A stretch of DNA of 64,000 nt from Pycnopodia helianthoides. Its lineage: Eukaryota > Echinodermata > Asteroidea > Forcipulatida > Asteriidae. A program made the position numbers and the translations under genes. The stretch spans positions 16,990,416-17,054,415 of the forward strand of contig CM063249.1 in the NCBI GenBank assembly GCA_032158295.1, written 5' to 3'. Below are positions 44,340 to 56,847 of the stretch, in pieces (the first letter of the stretch is position 1; every line of letters begins with the position of its first letter). The notes beneath the pieces are model-generated. The model saw nothing but the letters and a program-made list of their open reading frames with translations, had not been told where the DNA came from and did not search any database.

Positions 44340-45932
44340 GTTCTGAGCAGTACTGTTGCTAATGCTTTTAAGGCATTTGGCCGTCATGATACTTCTTCAA
44401 CTCAGCTGTTCGTCTCAAAGTTTGACCAGTTTTTTCACTGTTTGATTGTTGGAAATCCCCACAAGTCAGCACAAAACTCAAACCAGCTCTTGCTCCATAT
44501 ACAAGTGTAGATGATTGGCGTTTCAAGGTAATTTCAGTCACATTTAAGGTTTTACCCCCCCCCCTCCCCCAAACAAAAAGAACTTAAATTTTCAACTGAT
44601 TTTAAGTGTGTGGTTTCTTACTGCAAAATATATGTAGAGCATCCCCCCCCCCCATTCTGCACCGACAAGTTAAGTTTAGTTTTATTAGACTTTACGCTGG
44701 CATAAAAATGTAAATATATAAATCGATACATAAAGAAACAAAGAAGCAAAATAGCTTAAAAATACCAAGCCAGTGAGTGGTGAGGAGGAACAGGTGACCA
44801 GCACCTTTACATAGCCGTCCTGCAACAAAGAATGTCCCCTGAAACCCACCCCACAGATAAAACCACCCATTTGATGATTTTATAAAAATAATTATATTGT
44901 TATTTTTGTTTAACCAGTGGCTTCAAGATGACTTCTTGGACTTTCTTGATAGCTGGGAAAAGGAATCTGAGAGCATGGCAAACGTAACAAAGGAAGTGAA
45001 GCAGAGGATGTGCATAAGCAGAGAGACACTTGAAGGATTGCGAATTACTGGTAATTATTTATTGCATTTTTATTTTTATTGCGGTTCATGTTCATGTATG
45101 TCTAGCACAAAGTTACAAATCTTAAAATTAAATTAACCGGTGAACTTTGAGATATACAAAAAAGCAACAAGACAAGTTTTTTTATTTTTTGCGACTCAAT
45201 TTTCAAAAGAATCCAGTATAATATTGTTCACAACACTGGGCAGGGTACACTTTGGTAATTGTCAAAGACCAGTATCCTCACTTGGTGTATCCCAACAAAT
45301 GCATACAAACTAAACCTGTTACAATTTGGGTACAATTTCCAAAAGTACACCCTGCCTTTTTTAGTTTCATCAAAGATAATAATATTATATGTTTTCACAC
45401 AAGCGCCGGTGCAATGTGGCTGCGTCCCATATCTAACATGGCAGAAGGCCGAGTTGGATATGGGACGCAGATGCTATATATTTTTTTGTATTTCCACCTG
45501 CATCTAGTTTGTTTTAACATATCATCAACATTTCTTTTAATTTCAGTGAATTCCTTCACAAAATTGGGTAAAGTCCTTCTGCGAATTCCGGGAGTGGAGT
45601 ATTTGCTAAGCGATCGCTTCAATCAAGATCCACTCGAGATGTACTTTTCAAAGCAGAGATCGGCAGGAGGGACCAGTGACAACCCCACTGCTGAACAATT
45701 TGGCCATAACATGATGGCTTTTCATGTTTCAAGATCATGCACCAAAGCCTACAAACATGGAAATTGTCAAAAAAACACAGAAGGTGACAAAGAGTGTTTA
45801 CTTGTTGATAACACACCTCTTCCAAAAAGACAAAAAAAAACGTTGAAAACAATTAAGTATAAAGGTATACAGTATAACAGGTCTTGGTTGAAGATCAACC
45901 GTAATGGGGAATTTGCATCAAACTATTTGTAG
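44340..45932 (+). pseudogene. P-element/THAP9-like transposase, C-terminal part in three exons
   Basis: Exon 44340-44527 (acceptor TTTTCAG) encodes LSSTVANAFKAF.., FVSKFDQFFHCLIVGNP, then after a one-base frame change SVDDWRFK. Exon 44918-45050 encodes WLQDDFLDFLDSWEKE.. and CISRETLEGLRIT. Exon 45547-45932 encodes PGVEYLLSDRFNQDPLE, SKQRSAGGTSDNPTAEQF and a basic tail. These are hallmark C-terminal blocks of THAP9/P transposases (QDPLE..F..QR..G..DNP). Exon phases agree. The N-terminal THAP and catalytic parts are not seen upstream, so this is a 3' fragment; the frame change in the first exon marks it as broken. Confidence 0.75.
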
Positions 45933-46216
45933 TGTATGTACCCCCCTGACTTGATATTTTACACTTCACACAGTTAATTGTTAAATATAACTCGAGCTGG
46001 TAGTTTTGAGAGTTTTTGACGACAACAAAAAAGATTTACACTGGCATTCAGATCTTACGAAATACATGAAAATGGTGGGATTTCTGATAACCTTTGGAGT
46101 TAAAGATTCAAAATGGCTTGACTTTGGGCAAATTCAGTTATACGTTTTGATGTATTTAATGAAGTACATGTACTTGGTTAGAATCATTTGATACAAAACC
46201 ACCACCAACGAACATT

Positions 46217-48762
46217 TTACAAGTCTTTCCGTAAAGCTTTTTCTCCTTTCTTTGATATGGCCGCCTTGGAGTTAGCTTTTCTGATGTCAAGATATACTTT
46301 TAAAAAGGCATTACACCTGAGCTTAATATAAAATCTAATTACTACTTCCAGGAATTTTTTTGAGCATTCACCACTGATTTTGTTATCGGTTAAAGTACAC
46401 CAGTAGGTTTGGACACGGTAATTAGATGATACTTTCTCCATCAACACAGTATTTATGTTCAACTCCGACATATTGTGTAAATTTGAAATCGTTAAAAACT
46501 CTTTACAGACTGATTACATTGCCCTGAAAAACAAATATACCTCATCTGAAATTTGATACAGCCTTCCCCTATTCTGTGCATCTATCCATTCTTTAGTGTA
46601 TGTTAAAAAAGTTCTCCCAGAAGTTATCGATTGCACAGACCAACATTTCAAAAATTTACAATATATTTGTGCAGTGTTATTTACTTGTTTAGTATATTTC
46701 TTTAATAGTGCAAATGGTATGTAACCTGCTACGTATCTCAAAACCTTTTCCTCTTCTTTGTCATTTGGTTTTGATGAATTTGAAGGTGGCTCTTTGTCCG
46801 GTAAATCTTTATTGTTGCGCTCTTTCATGAGCTTTCCAAATACTGACTGGATCAAAAGCTGATATGTTAATTTGATTGAATGGTCGCATTTTATAGAAAT
46901 ATCAAGAGATTTGATAAAATTACCCCAATTCGAACAAGAACTTAACCGGTATACATGAAAATTGCGCCACATTCCTTCATAAACTTCTGGCTTGAGGAGT
47001 TTACCCTCATTAGATATGAGTATAACCCATAACGCTGACATAGTAGTTGCACAATAGTTGACAAACGCAGAGTGTTCAGTGAAAAGCAGGAGTTGGGTTA
47101 TCAGTTCAATTATGCCAAGTGAAGTTGCGCTGCCACAGCTGAATACTGGATGGCGTTTCATGGATTCCAGACATGTTATGAAAATGGCTACAGCACATGT
47201 CATGGCATCATCTTTTGTGAAGTTTGTCTTTGGTCGTTCAGGTGCTGAATGAAAAAAAGTGAAATTTATACATGCCATTATAAAATCAGTTTGAGCATTT
47301 TATTATTATAATTTATAATTAAGGGCTCACAACTAAATCTGTAGTTTTCGGACACTATAAATTTGTTTGCGTCGTTAGTGTTTTATTACAAATGCTGATA
47401 ACATTGAGCAGTAATTCATTTCTAAATGGTTGATTTAGACCAACAGGTTTAATATGTAGGTTTGCTTTTGCCTGTATTCTTTGTACATTGATGTTTTATC
47501 CAAATAAGTTTCAACTTGTGGACCTAAAAGTAACAAAGATTTCAGATACAAAATTTATCAATAATAATTATGGTCATAGATGGGCAGCCATTTAAATAAA
47601 TACCTTTGTTTTTTGTCTTTGCCTTGGCTGTGGTAACTTTTCCTGTTGTCACTTTGTCTGCTTTGCCTTTGTTGACTGGTGGGGTTACAGTTGCAGTTGC
47701 TACACTGACATCCACAGCCGATGAAGGCCCTGTATATAAATGTAAATAAGATCAATCAAATATTGTAAATGTAACGGTAACAATCAATAAGCCTAAATTG
47801 AATTGAATTGTATTTGTAACGACTGAAGAGAAATTCTGTTCCTATTGTATTTCTGAAAGTAATTGTGTGAGTCACTGACAGAATTTAAGGCTGAAGGGTT
47901 CAGTCAACTTGTGAAATAAAATTAGCATTTCTACCTTGATTCTATTCCTGATTTACTATCCCTCCTGACCCAACTTTGTTTATAAAACAAGAGTATAATA
48001 AAAATGTTGGCAACTCCTTGATTTTGAATCAACAAAATAGAGACATTAATTTAAAATCAAATTCATATTCTAACTTGATCAATTTATTTATCTATAAACA
48101 CGGTCATGAATAAAATGGATTGCCATTATCGTGGCTGCGTAATTGATGCTGCCGGAGTGCGTTATACTGATTTGCCCAGTTAATCTTCAAATTGCGCGTG
48201 GTTTGCCCAATCAATCTTCAAATTGTGCATGGTTTGCCCAATCTGCAGAATTCAGCAGTTCAGTCGTCAATACAGCGCAATTTGAAGATTGCGCAAATTC
48301 ATAGAATGCGCTACGCGAGAATCTATGGGCATCAGAAGTCATGCGCAATCTTAGGACGTCAGCTAAAAAAAAAAGTGATTGTTGTTTTGATTGTATTTTA
48401 TCATAAATACATTTTGTTTTAAACATTTTACCTGCTACATCAGGACCAGGACATGTAGTAGGGCGGCAGCGGGGGCAGAACCAATCCTCCTCGGGCACCG
48501 TTTCTTTCGTTAACCCGGCGCATTCGTAATGCCACCATTCAACGGCGCAGTTTTCGCCGTCACAGCCAATCATTTCTTTGGTCATTGGACCACTGCACAC
48601 GCAATGATAAAGCCCTTCATCTTCAATCTCACTCTCAGAACCTGAAGCTACACTTTCGTTGTTCTCTTGTACATTTTCATCGTCAGAGAAGTCGCTAAAA
48701 TCACTAAAATCGTAATCTTCGAAGCCGCTGTACACAAAGTCTTCCTTACCATACGCTGCCAT
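46217..48762 (-). CDS. PHD-finger protein, three exons, one in-frame stop
   Basis: Exon 1 (48762-48432) starts at an ATG in good context, has an acidic FSDFSDFSDD segment, then a PHD finger: C54, C56, C67, C72, H78, C81, C96 and C99, with EWWHYECAGL and DWFCPRC, closest in style to ING-type readers of histone H3K4 methylation. Exon 2 (47729-47604) encodes a T/V/K-rich linker. Exon 3 (47244-46217) begins APERPKTNF, contains VLRYVAGYIPFALLKKY and a block ending RGRLYQISDE. Exon phases match at both junctions. A TAA at 46514-46516 interrupts exon 3; the same frame continues open to 46217 with SKAAISKKGEKALRK. The C-terminal part resembles unnamed transposon-linked proteins of marine invertebrates (impression only). 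Confidence 0.7.
48110..48370. repeat. intronic repeats with TTGCCCA/CAATCTTCAAATTG words
   Basis: The phrase GTTTGCCCAATCAATCTTCA and relatives recur, with inverted copies (GCGCAATTTGAAGATTGCGC). Similar words occur at 60790-60970. Probably a small inverted-repeat element in intron 1 of the PHD gene. Confidence 0.4.
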
Positions 48763-48810
48763 TTTGGTTGGTGGGGACGCGGTGTCGCAATGCACTCTGG
48801 GAATTTTCAC

Positions 48811-50289
48811 ACTGCTTAGCGGCAGGAAATGCGCCCCGGGTTTTGTTTACAAAGTAATTAGCGCTGGTCGTAAACAGCTGTTTTACGACCGCGGTAACAC
48901 AGATAGAACCTTTTGAAGTCCCTGCAGTTGTAACTCCTTCTCTGTCCTTTCTCTATGGTCATACTTATGAAAGAAGAGTTATACCAATATTTTTGTTCAG
49001 TAATAATATATACTTGGATTTGCGGTATTATATTATTATTATTTAATTATTTATTTAATGAAAAACAAATAACAAAGCAGTATATTATCTCTATTTGGAA
49101 GATGGGGTGACCGGAGTCCAACCGACTCAACCTCTAAACAGTTCGCTCTACCCCCTGATGATTCGGGTTTTGTAGACCCAGATGAAACACTAAACTTCCT
49201 AATATCCTTACTGGAGGAACAGGTCACATGTACTGAAAACTCAACTCAGGACTAAAAATCCGCATACGGATGTATTACATTTTACCTGAACCTACGCGAA
49301 ATACACAAATAATATGTCTTTCACAAGACATAAGACCTACAGATTCTATTAGAATCACCCACACGCAACTGGTGAGTGCCAAGAAAGCATGAAAACATGT
49401 TATTGCTATACAGAGAGGATCTGAAAAATATCCTGGCGGTCTACCCCTTAAAAATCACCCCTTTAAAACAAATTTGTCAACCGGTTCTTCTGGTCCTCTT
49501 TATGTTCGTCAAATCACCCACGTCAATTTGACAAAAATACAAACATAATACCCAGACACAAACCTTACCCATAAAACATGTAAAAACACATTTACGGTTT
49601 TATGTAAATCTCAAGTCAACAGTGTTGGAGTGTCACTGAATGGGACAGCGCCATCATTTCTCCATCAAGACCGTACTTCTCAAAAACTAGAAGACGATGT
49701 CTTCTCAAATTCACTGAAATGTTAGCCAACAGAGTTTTATTGCAAGAACATGTATAGGCCTACAACAGCCTAGCCCTCATCAATGTATAGTCAACAAATG
49801 ACAAGGATGGGGAAATGATGATTAGCTCCATATTATCAACTAAATTACGGCACTAACCATAGGCCTAATTTGTACTTTAAATATCTGAAATGGCTAAAAT
49901 GTTCACATAATGTACAGAATGCAACCATGAATATAAGAATGAATCCAGAGAGATTAAGTACATGATTTGCTTTGTTTCTCTACACCTATTAACAATAAAA
50001 AATATGTGATTTTGCCACTTTCTGACTTTTCTTTTCTTTTCTTTTGAACCGTTGATTTCTTACTAAAGGGATATTTTCTCAGTGGCTATTTAAGGCCCCC
50101 AAAAATTTGTAAATCTTTTACAATACAGTAGTTGTTCTACAATTCTTTGCATCGCCCAAACAGATCTTCAGGAGAGTCATCCACATATGCATCACGGAAT
50201 GGGTCAATTTCATAATCTTTCCAGCATTTTTTTGTTTTTCTTTTAACCTTTGATTTCTAATTAAAGGGATACTTTCTCTAAAAAGTGCT
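48811..50289. other. unassigned sequence
   Basis: No gene seen. Two similar stretches (GATTTCTTACTAAAGGGATATTTTCT near 50052 and GATTTCTAATTAAAGGGATACTTTCT near 50247) suggest a short duplicated block just before segment B. Confidence 0.35.
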
Positions 50290-50637
50290 ACAACCTTTCT
50301 GGAAATGAGAAAGAGATCGCAGAGAAGTTGGTAAGTTTAGACCTGCTTGAACTTTTGTTAGAGGAAGCTCGTCAGAAGCAACCAGACATCGGGTTCCACG
50401 CTACGTTTTACCATGGGTATATTGATTCTAATTCGTCTGGCTCCAGCGGTAAAATATTAGAGGAATCACATTGACCTCCTAAAAAACCACGTCTAAGAGT
50501 GAGGTCAGCCTCAACATCATCATCAGGTCCAGTATTGCCGGCCAACTGTATCATTTGCAAGAAGGTTGATTTGCTAATCAACGTGAACAAGAAACGTGTT
50601 AGAGATTTACTTAGACAAGCTGAAAGTGAGAATGAAG
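50290..50637 (+). pseudogene. broken exon copy, left arm of palindrome B
   Basis: Plus-strand counterpart of 30164-30508 with the same stops and the same donor (GAAG|gtaagc). It shares the lesions of its A counterpart, showing they predate the A/B duplication. Confidence 0.6.
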
Positions 50638-51230
50638 GTAAGCACTGAAGTAAATTTATGTTTCTCTAGATTATTGTCTAGATTTTGTTTATGACTTCTT
50701 GTTTTAAGTGGAAGGGGTTGGGAAGGCAGTACGCGTAGGTCAAGAAGAATATAGTTTTGGGGAGCCTGGTTGATTGGGGTTAGCTGTGTAAATAATAATT
50801 ATCGCGCTTATTCATCTCCCTTAAAAAAGAGATACACCAGACCTGGGCCCAATTTCATGGTTCTGCTTACCGTAAACAAAGAATTGGCGTTTATGGAAGC
50901 AGGGAATTCCGTGCTTATGTCAAGCGTATATCACGGGTTAGCACTGATTTTTTGCTTGTGTGCCTGCGTACTCCATGTAACAAGGCATTCTTCACTTCAC
51001 TAGTGCAGAAATTCAGCACTTTCGTAAGTCTGGTGTAGCTCTTTTTAAGGGATATGAACGAGCCTGATAATTAATATTTACACAGCTAACCCCAACCAAC
51101 CAGGCTCCCCAAAACTATATTCCTTTTTGACGTACACATGCTGCCTTCCAAACCCTTTCAGCTTTAAACAAGAAGTCATAAACAAAATCTAGACAATAAT
51201 CTAGGAAAATAAATTTATTCCAGTGCTTAC

Positions 51231-51749
51231 CTTTACCTTCAATTTCAGCTTGTCTGAGTTTATCTCTAACACGTCTCTTGTCTACGCGGATTAGCAAATC
51301 AACCTTCTTGCAAATGATACATTCGGCCGGCAATAAAGGACCCGATGATAATGTTGAGGCTGACTTCACTCTAAGACGTGATTTTTTAGGAGGTAAACAT
51401 GATTCCTCAATTGGTTTAATCTCCTTAGAATATTTTACCGCTGCAGCCAGACGTTTAGAATCAATATATCGGCAGTAACACGTAGCATGGAACCCGATGT
51501 CTCGTTGCTTCTGACAGGCTCCCTCATACAAAAGTTCAAGCAGGTCTATAAGCTTACCAACTTCTCTGCGATCTCTTTCTCATTTCCAGAAAAGATTAAT
51601 CCACTTTTTTTAGCATTCCACAATCCTTGACCATCGCACACTTGTAATAAATTGTGCTTTCTCAGCTTCAACAGATTTTAAGTGGACAAAACACTCATCG
51701 GTTTTGTCCCGGACTCATTCTCACGCGACTGAGGCATGGGCGCCGCCAT
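51231..51749 (-). pseudogene. Cys-motif protein exon copy, right arm of palindrome B
   Basis: Counterpart of 31086-31604, with ATG at 51749, CIICKK motif and donor AAG|gtaagc. It shares the TA insertion seen in the A copy. The acceptor-like CAG seen in A near 31442 is CTG here, so that apparent splice site in A is probably a chance change. Confidence 0.55.
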
Positions 51750-53460
51750 GTTTGTTTTGGTCGTCACATAACCCTTGACCTAGGTCGTGATTGGCAAAAT
51801 TGGTTCACAAGTGTCCACGTGCATGAACTCCAAACAAAATGTAACGAGCCGAGGTATCACAACCGTAAACAGTGTTCGATGGCTGTCAATTATTTAGTGC
51901 AATGTTTGGTCGTTAATTTCTCAAATTTTTGACTGGCGTTTTTGTGGAGAACTTTTCGGAATCGTATCCTCCAGCAATTACTCCATTAAAACCTGCAGAG
52001 TTCTCTTAGACCCACGTATGGGTTGGAACGGGAAGAGAAGATACAATTTACCACGTATGGCCTAAATGGTTTGCAAACCCATTCACAGTTGGTACATTAC
52101 AACTTATGGGGGAATTGTGTTGGTATGAAGTACCATAAGGCATAGGGATCACAAACATAAGTAAAACATCGCTTTCATTTTTTGCGAGTTCATTTTTGTT
52201 TAAAGATTTTTCTTAAAACATAGCTTTGTGGCTTTTTTTTTCACGCAACGCACACGCACACACACACATTGTGGTAACGTTTCCCAATGAGTGGGCTGCT
52301 AGTCTTTGTATCGGGCATTTTTGCATGTTACACTAAATGTAACAACTACCGAATGCTAGAGGGCACTCTCATAACAACGCTTTCACAACAAGAACATACG
52401 CCCTCTGTTTGGGAAATCTAACAGTGCATTACACGATAAAATACAAAAATGACTTGATTAATAACGACTAGTATGTCGCTGGTGTGCGCACTAGCGGTGT
52501 ACAAGCTGTTCGTTGCTGGTTCGCGCCGGTATTATTATTATTGTGGGCAGCAGCATGGCCAGTGACTTCACCCTTCGGTAAGTTGCATCAAAGCTTTTTT
52601 AAATTACACAAGGGGCATGCGGTGTATGTTTGATTTTAATAAAATTATAACACGTAGGATTACTCTGGATGAAAGAAAGGATTACTTTACAGTATAAAAT
52701 ATGTAAGAATTCACACTATGAAAATCTTCATCTTGAAAATGGAGTGAAATCCTTTTTTCTCCTTGAAATTGTAAATTCTCCCTTTTCACCTTGTTTTCAT
52801 GGAGTTCTTTTCTAACTAACCAGAGCCTAAGTGTTTCACGTTGTTTTCACTTTGCTGTACTGCTGAAAACAGCCCAAGTCTAGTTTGGGTGTCTGTATAA
52901 AGTGTGGTTTAATTCAAGGAGTATTCACCAAGTTTTCAAGGTGTCCTTGTATGAATACAACTGGATAGATTACTGTTTAATGAGGGGAAGTCAACCTGAT
53001 ATGGTTTATTGGTCAGCCATTTGGGTTCACCTTGTTTCAGGTCATCAGTACACTGGTCAGCACAGTGTTGATAGACCAATGTTTACATTTGGAGTACAGC
53101 AAGATAACTTGGCTAATCACCCCCATGAGACTATGGAGTGGGGGGAAGTGGGAAATGACATTCCAGAGAATTATGTACCAATTAAAGAGTTCTAGGCTGG
53201 GATGCAGAGCATTCCCTGAAATCAGGGTGAAATTCATTCAGGCCAGTACATGGTCTGGAGACTCTTTTTTCGAGATGGTATAAGCCCAGCTAACACAATA
53301 CGTTGTTACAACGTTGCACAACGTTGTGATAAGGTGGCAATTTGGTCGATGGGATGACAACGTTTTGACTACGTTGCAAGAACGTCAGAACTCAACATGA
53401 TCTTCAACCAATGTTGTACATTGGTTGCATGTTGGTAATCTATGCAACGTTACCGAAAGG

Positions 53461-54310
53461 TTTTATACCTAACGTGTTCACAACATTGTATTTTGGTATT
53501 ATTACAACGTGGTATCTAAGTTAAGGCAACAACGTTGTCGATAAGTCATATTTTGGTCTCAACAAAACGTAGTAATTTTGTTGCGACAAGCACGTTGTCT
53601 GCACGTTGCATTGTGGTTTTATCAAAACGTCACAATTAATTCGCGGCGGTCACGTTGTCTTGACGTTGTATTTTGGTATTATTATAACGTAGCATTTAAG
53701 TTGTGACAGTCACGTTGTCTACACGTTGCAATTTGGTAACATTAAAATGTAGCAATCATGTTGTGACTAGCACGTTGTCTGCACGTTGCATTTTGGTTTT
53801 ATCAAAACGTTATAATTAAATCGCGGCGGTCACGTTGTCTTGACGTTGTATTTTAGTATTATTATAACGTAGCATTTAAGTTGTGGCAGTAACGTTGTTT
53901 ACACGTTGTTTTTTGGTAACATTAAAACGTAGCAATTATGTTGTGAAGAGCACGTTGTCTGCACATTGTATTTTGGTTTTATCAAAACGTCATATTTAAA
54001 TCGCGGCGGTCACGTTGTCTTGACGTTATATTTTGGTGTTATAAAACGTAGCATTTGTGACAGTCACGTTGTCTACACAATGTATTTTGGTAACATTAAA
54101 ACGTAATATTTAAGTTTCGGCTGTATGTTGTCTTGTCGTTGTATTTTGGTTTTGCACACAAAAGTAGCCTACTGTTAAAGTTGTGACAGCCCGTTGTCTT
54201 AATCTTCAAACGCATATTGTAACTATCATCTTGTAGATTTATCACAACGTAGTATCTTTGTTTTTACCATCACGCTGTGACATATTGTATTTTAGTTTAA
54301 TTACAACGTA
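53461..54310 (+). repeat. 60-bp monomers in 180-bp higher-order repeats
   Basis: Monomers of 60 bases (CACGTTGTCT.CACGTTG.ATTTTGGT..) run in register from 53461. From 53581 three monomer types recur in fixed order: GCGACAAG/ATCAAAACG, TCGCGGCGGT and TTGTGACAGT/AACATTAAAA. The trimer repeats at 53581, 53761 and 53941, exactly 180 bases apart. Beyond 54060 register decays through small gaps. Confidence 0.9.
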
Positions 54311-54389
54311 CAAATAATAGTATTTATGTTTGACTATGATATCGTTTGGCGTTGTATTTTAGTTTGTATTGGCGATGTTTAGACCATTT

Positions 54390-56400
54390 TGTTGAATAGT
54401 TCAAGCAGCTCGTTTGAATGGTTTTGGAGGACATGGTAGTCCTAATGTTTGACATCGCAAACATGTTTTTGTTCTCAATTTAGTTTTTTATTAATATCGG
54501 TTGTCATAAATTAGGCACTTGAGGAGCGGCATTTCTATCAGATTTGCATTTAATGATGAATCTGAACATATAATCATTAATTGCATTTATGAGCTATGTC
54601 AGCGCATGCAGCTGTAGGTTGAGATCATTTACCCTGAAGCATTTCCCACCACCACCTTAGGGCATCCGTTATGATCTCACCAACAACCTGATAGACTTCT
54701 CAAGTCCATAAAAACTCTCTAAAACGTTGTTAAATAGTTCAAGCAGATCGTTGGGATGGTTTCGGAGGACATTTATTAGCTAACAACATTGGTAGGCCTA
54801 ATGTTTGTCATCACGAACAATGTTTGTTCGCAATTTAGTTTTTTATATCGGTTGTCATCAATAGAATAGGCACTTGAGGAGCGGCCTCCCTATCAAATAG
54901 GCATTTAATTATCAATCTGAACAAACCATTAATTGCATTTAATTGACTTTATTATGTCAAGCAGCAGTGCGACGGTCTAGGGAGAGATTTGATTCTACCC
55001 CCCACCACCACCACCACCTGTACAGCGGCATTCCAAGCCGTACATAGAATCTTCTAGAGAAACATTTACCCTTGATAGGATTTTCTATATTACTTAGGCC
55101 GTTTGTTCACCCGCTAAAAACTTTTTCTAAAACTATTGTGTTGAATAGTTCAAGCAGCTCGTTGGGATGGTTTTGGAGGACATTTATTAGCTAACAACTA
55201 TTGGTAGGCCTAATGTTTGACATCGCAAACAATGTTTGTTCTAAATTTAGTTTTGAATATCGGTTGTCATAAATAAAATAGGCACTTGAGGAGCGGCCTT
55301 GCTATCATTGGCATTTAATGATCAATCTGAACAGTTAATACTAATCATTAATTGCATTTAATTGAGCTTATTGTGTCAAGCAGCAGTGCGCTGATGAGGG
55401 GTGAGATTCGATTCTACCCCCTCTCCCCACCACCACCACCACCACCACCTGTACAGCGGCATTCCAAGCCGTACATAGAATCTTCTAGAGAAACATTTAC
55501 CCTTGATAGGATTTTCTATCCTCACTTAGGCCGTTTTGTCCCCCACTAAAAACTTCCTCTAAAACCATTGTGTTAAATAGTTCAAGCAGATCGTTGGGAA
55601 GGTTTCGGAGGACATTTATTAGCTAACAACATTGGTAGGCCTAATGTTTGTCATCACGAACAATGTTTGTTCTCAATTTAGTTTTTTATATCGGTTGTCA
55701 TCAATAGAATAGGCACTTGAGGAGCGGCCTCCCTATCAAATAGGCATTTAATTATCAATCTGAACAAACCATTAATTGCATTTAATTGACTTTATTATGT
55801 CAAGCAGCAGTGCGACGGTCTAGGGAGAGATTTGAGTCTACCCCCCCCCCCCCACTACCTGTACAGCGGCATTCCAAGCTGTAGATAGAATCTTCTATAG
55901 AGAAACATTTACCCTTGATAGGATTTTCTATATTACTTAGGCCGTTTGTTCACCCGCTAAAAACTTTTTCTAAAACTATTGTGTTGAATAGTTCAAGCAG
56001 CTCGTTGGGATGTTTTGGAGGACATTTATAAGCTAACAACTATTGGTAGGCCTAATGTTTGACATCGCAAACAATGTTTGTTCTAAATTTAGTTTTGAAT
56101 ATCGGTTGTCATAAATAAAATAGGCACTTGAGGAGCGGCCTTGCTATCACATTGGCATTTAATGATCAATCTGAACAGTTAATACTAATCATTAATTGCA
56201 TTTAATTGAGCTTATTGTGTCAAGCAGCAGTGCACCGGTCTGGGGAGATATTCGATTCTTCGCACCCCCCCCCCCCCCCGACCACCTGTACAGCGGCATT
56301 CCAAACCGTACTTAGAATCTTCTAGAGAAACATTTACCTTTGATAGGATTTTCTATCCACACTTAGGCCGTTTTGTTCCCAGCTAAAAACTTCCTCTAAA
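54390..56400 (+). repeat. five units of about 340-430 bp alternating between two types
   Basis: Landmark AATAGTTCAAGCAG.TCGTT occurs near 54393, 54731, 55142, 55573 and 55985. Types alternate: type 1 has AGCTCGTT, GGTTTTGG and GACATCGCAAAC; type 2 has AGATCGTT, GGTTTCGG and GTCATCACGAAC. The order is 1-2-1-2-1, so the amplified unit was a dimer of about 840 bases. Poly-C/CAC tracts mark most units. Confidence 0.85.
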
Positions 56401-56847
56401 ACCAAATTTGTTCCTAAATTTCAAAGACACTTTCAAATTTTGAAGTACTTTAGTGTACCACTAAGTATGTTTTGTTTCAGTTTTGAAGAAAAAAGAAAGA
56501 CATACGTTTCCGCTCAACCTGCCGCATTGACCAGCGTGCGGAATGCTGCATATCTAGTAAAAATTAATTTGACAACGTCATGACAACGTAAATATCACAT
56601 ATGCAAATTTGTAGATTGGGCTTAGAAGTTGTACAATACATACAAACAATTTCACGAAATTTGCCAAATTTATGAACTAGGTGTACTGGTTTCTTCTTGT
56701 ACTTGTCTAAACTAACAGAGGAAAATATGGATAAATATAATTCAGTAACTAAACATGTAATTTTAGTTCAGAAATATTAATTAAATGGAAACAATTACAA
56801 AAATATATACCCCCGTGATTGCAAAAGTCAGGAAATTGGTCTGTATA

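Larger units (their letters stand above)
50290..53284 (+). repeat. duplicated segment B, left part
   Basis: Counterpart of 30164-33995. Same palindrome, same exon-like pieces, no SINE array (single site at 52695-52707). Interrupted at 53284 by the 6.1-kb transposon. Confidence 0.9.

Noticed and set aside
45395..45475. Hairpin TGCGTCCCATATC..GATATGGGACGCA in the transposase intron as a microRNA
   Set aside because: Short arms with an open loop; no evidence beyond complementarity.
46522..46543. Tiny intron between GAG|gtatat and TTTTTCAG at the end of the PHD gene
   Set aside because: It would be only 17 bases long; the sequence reads better as one exon with an in-frame stop.
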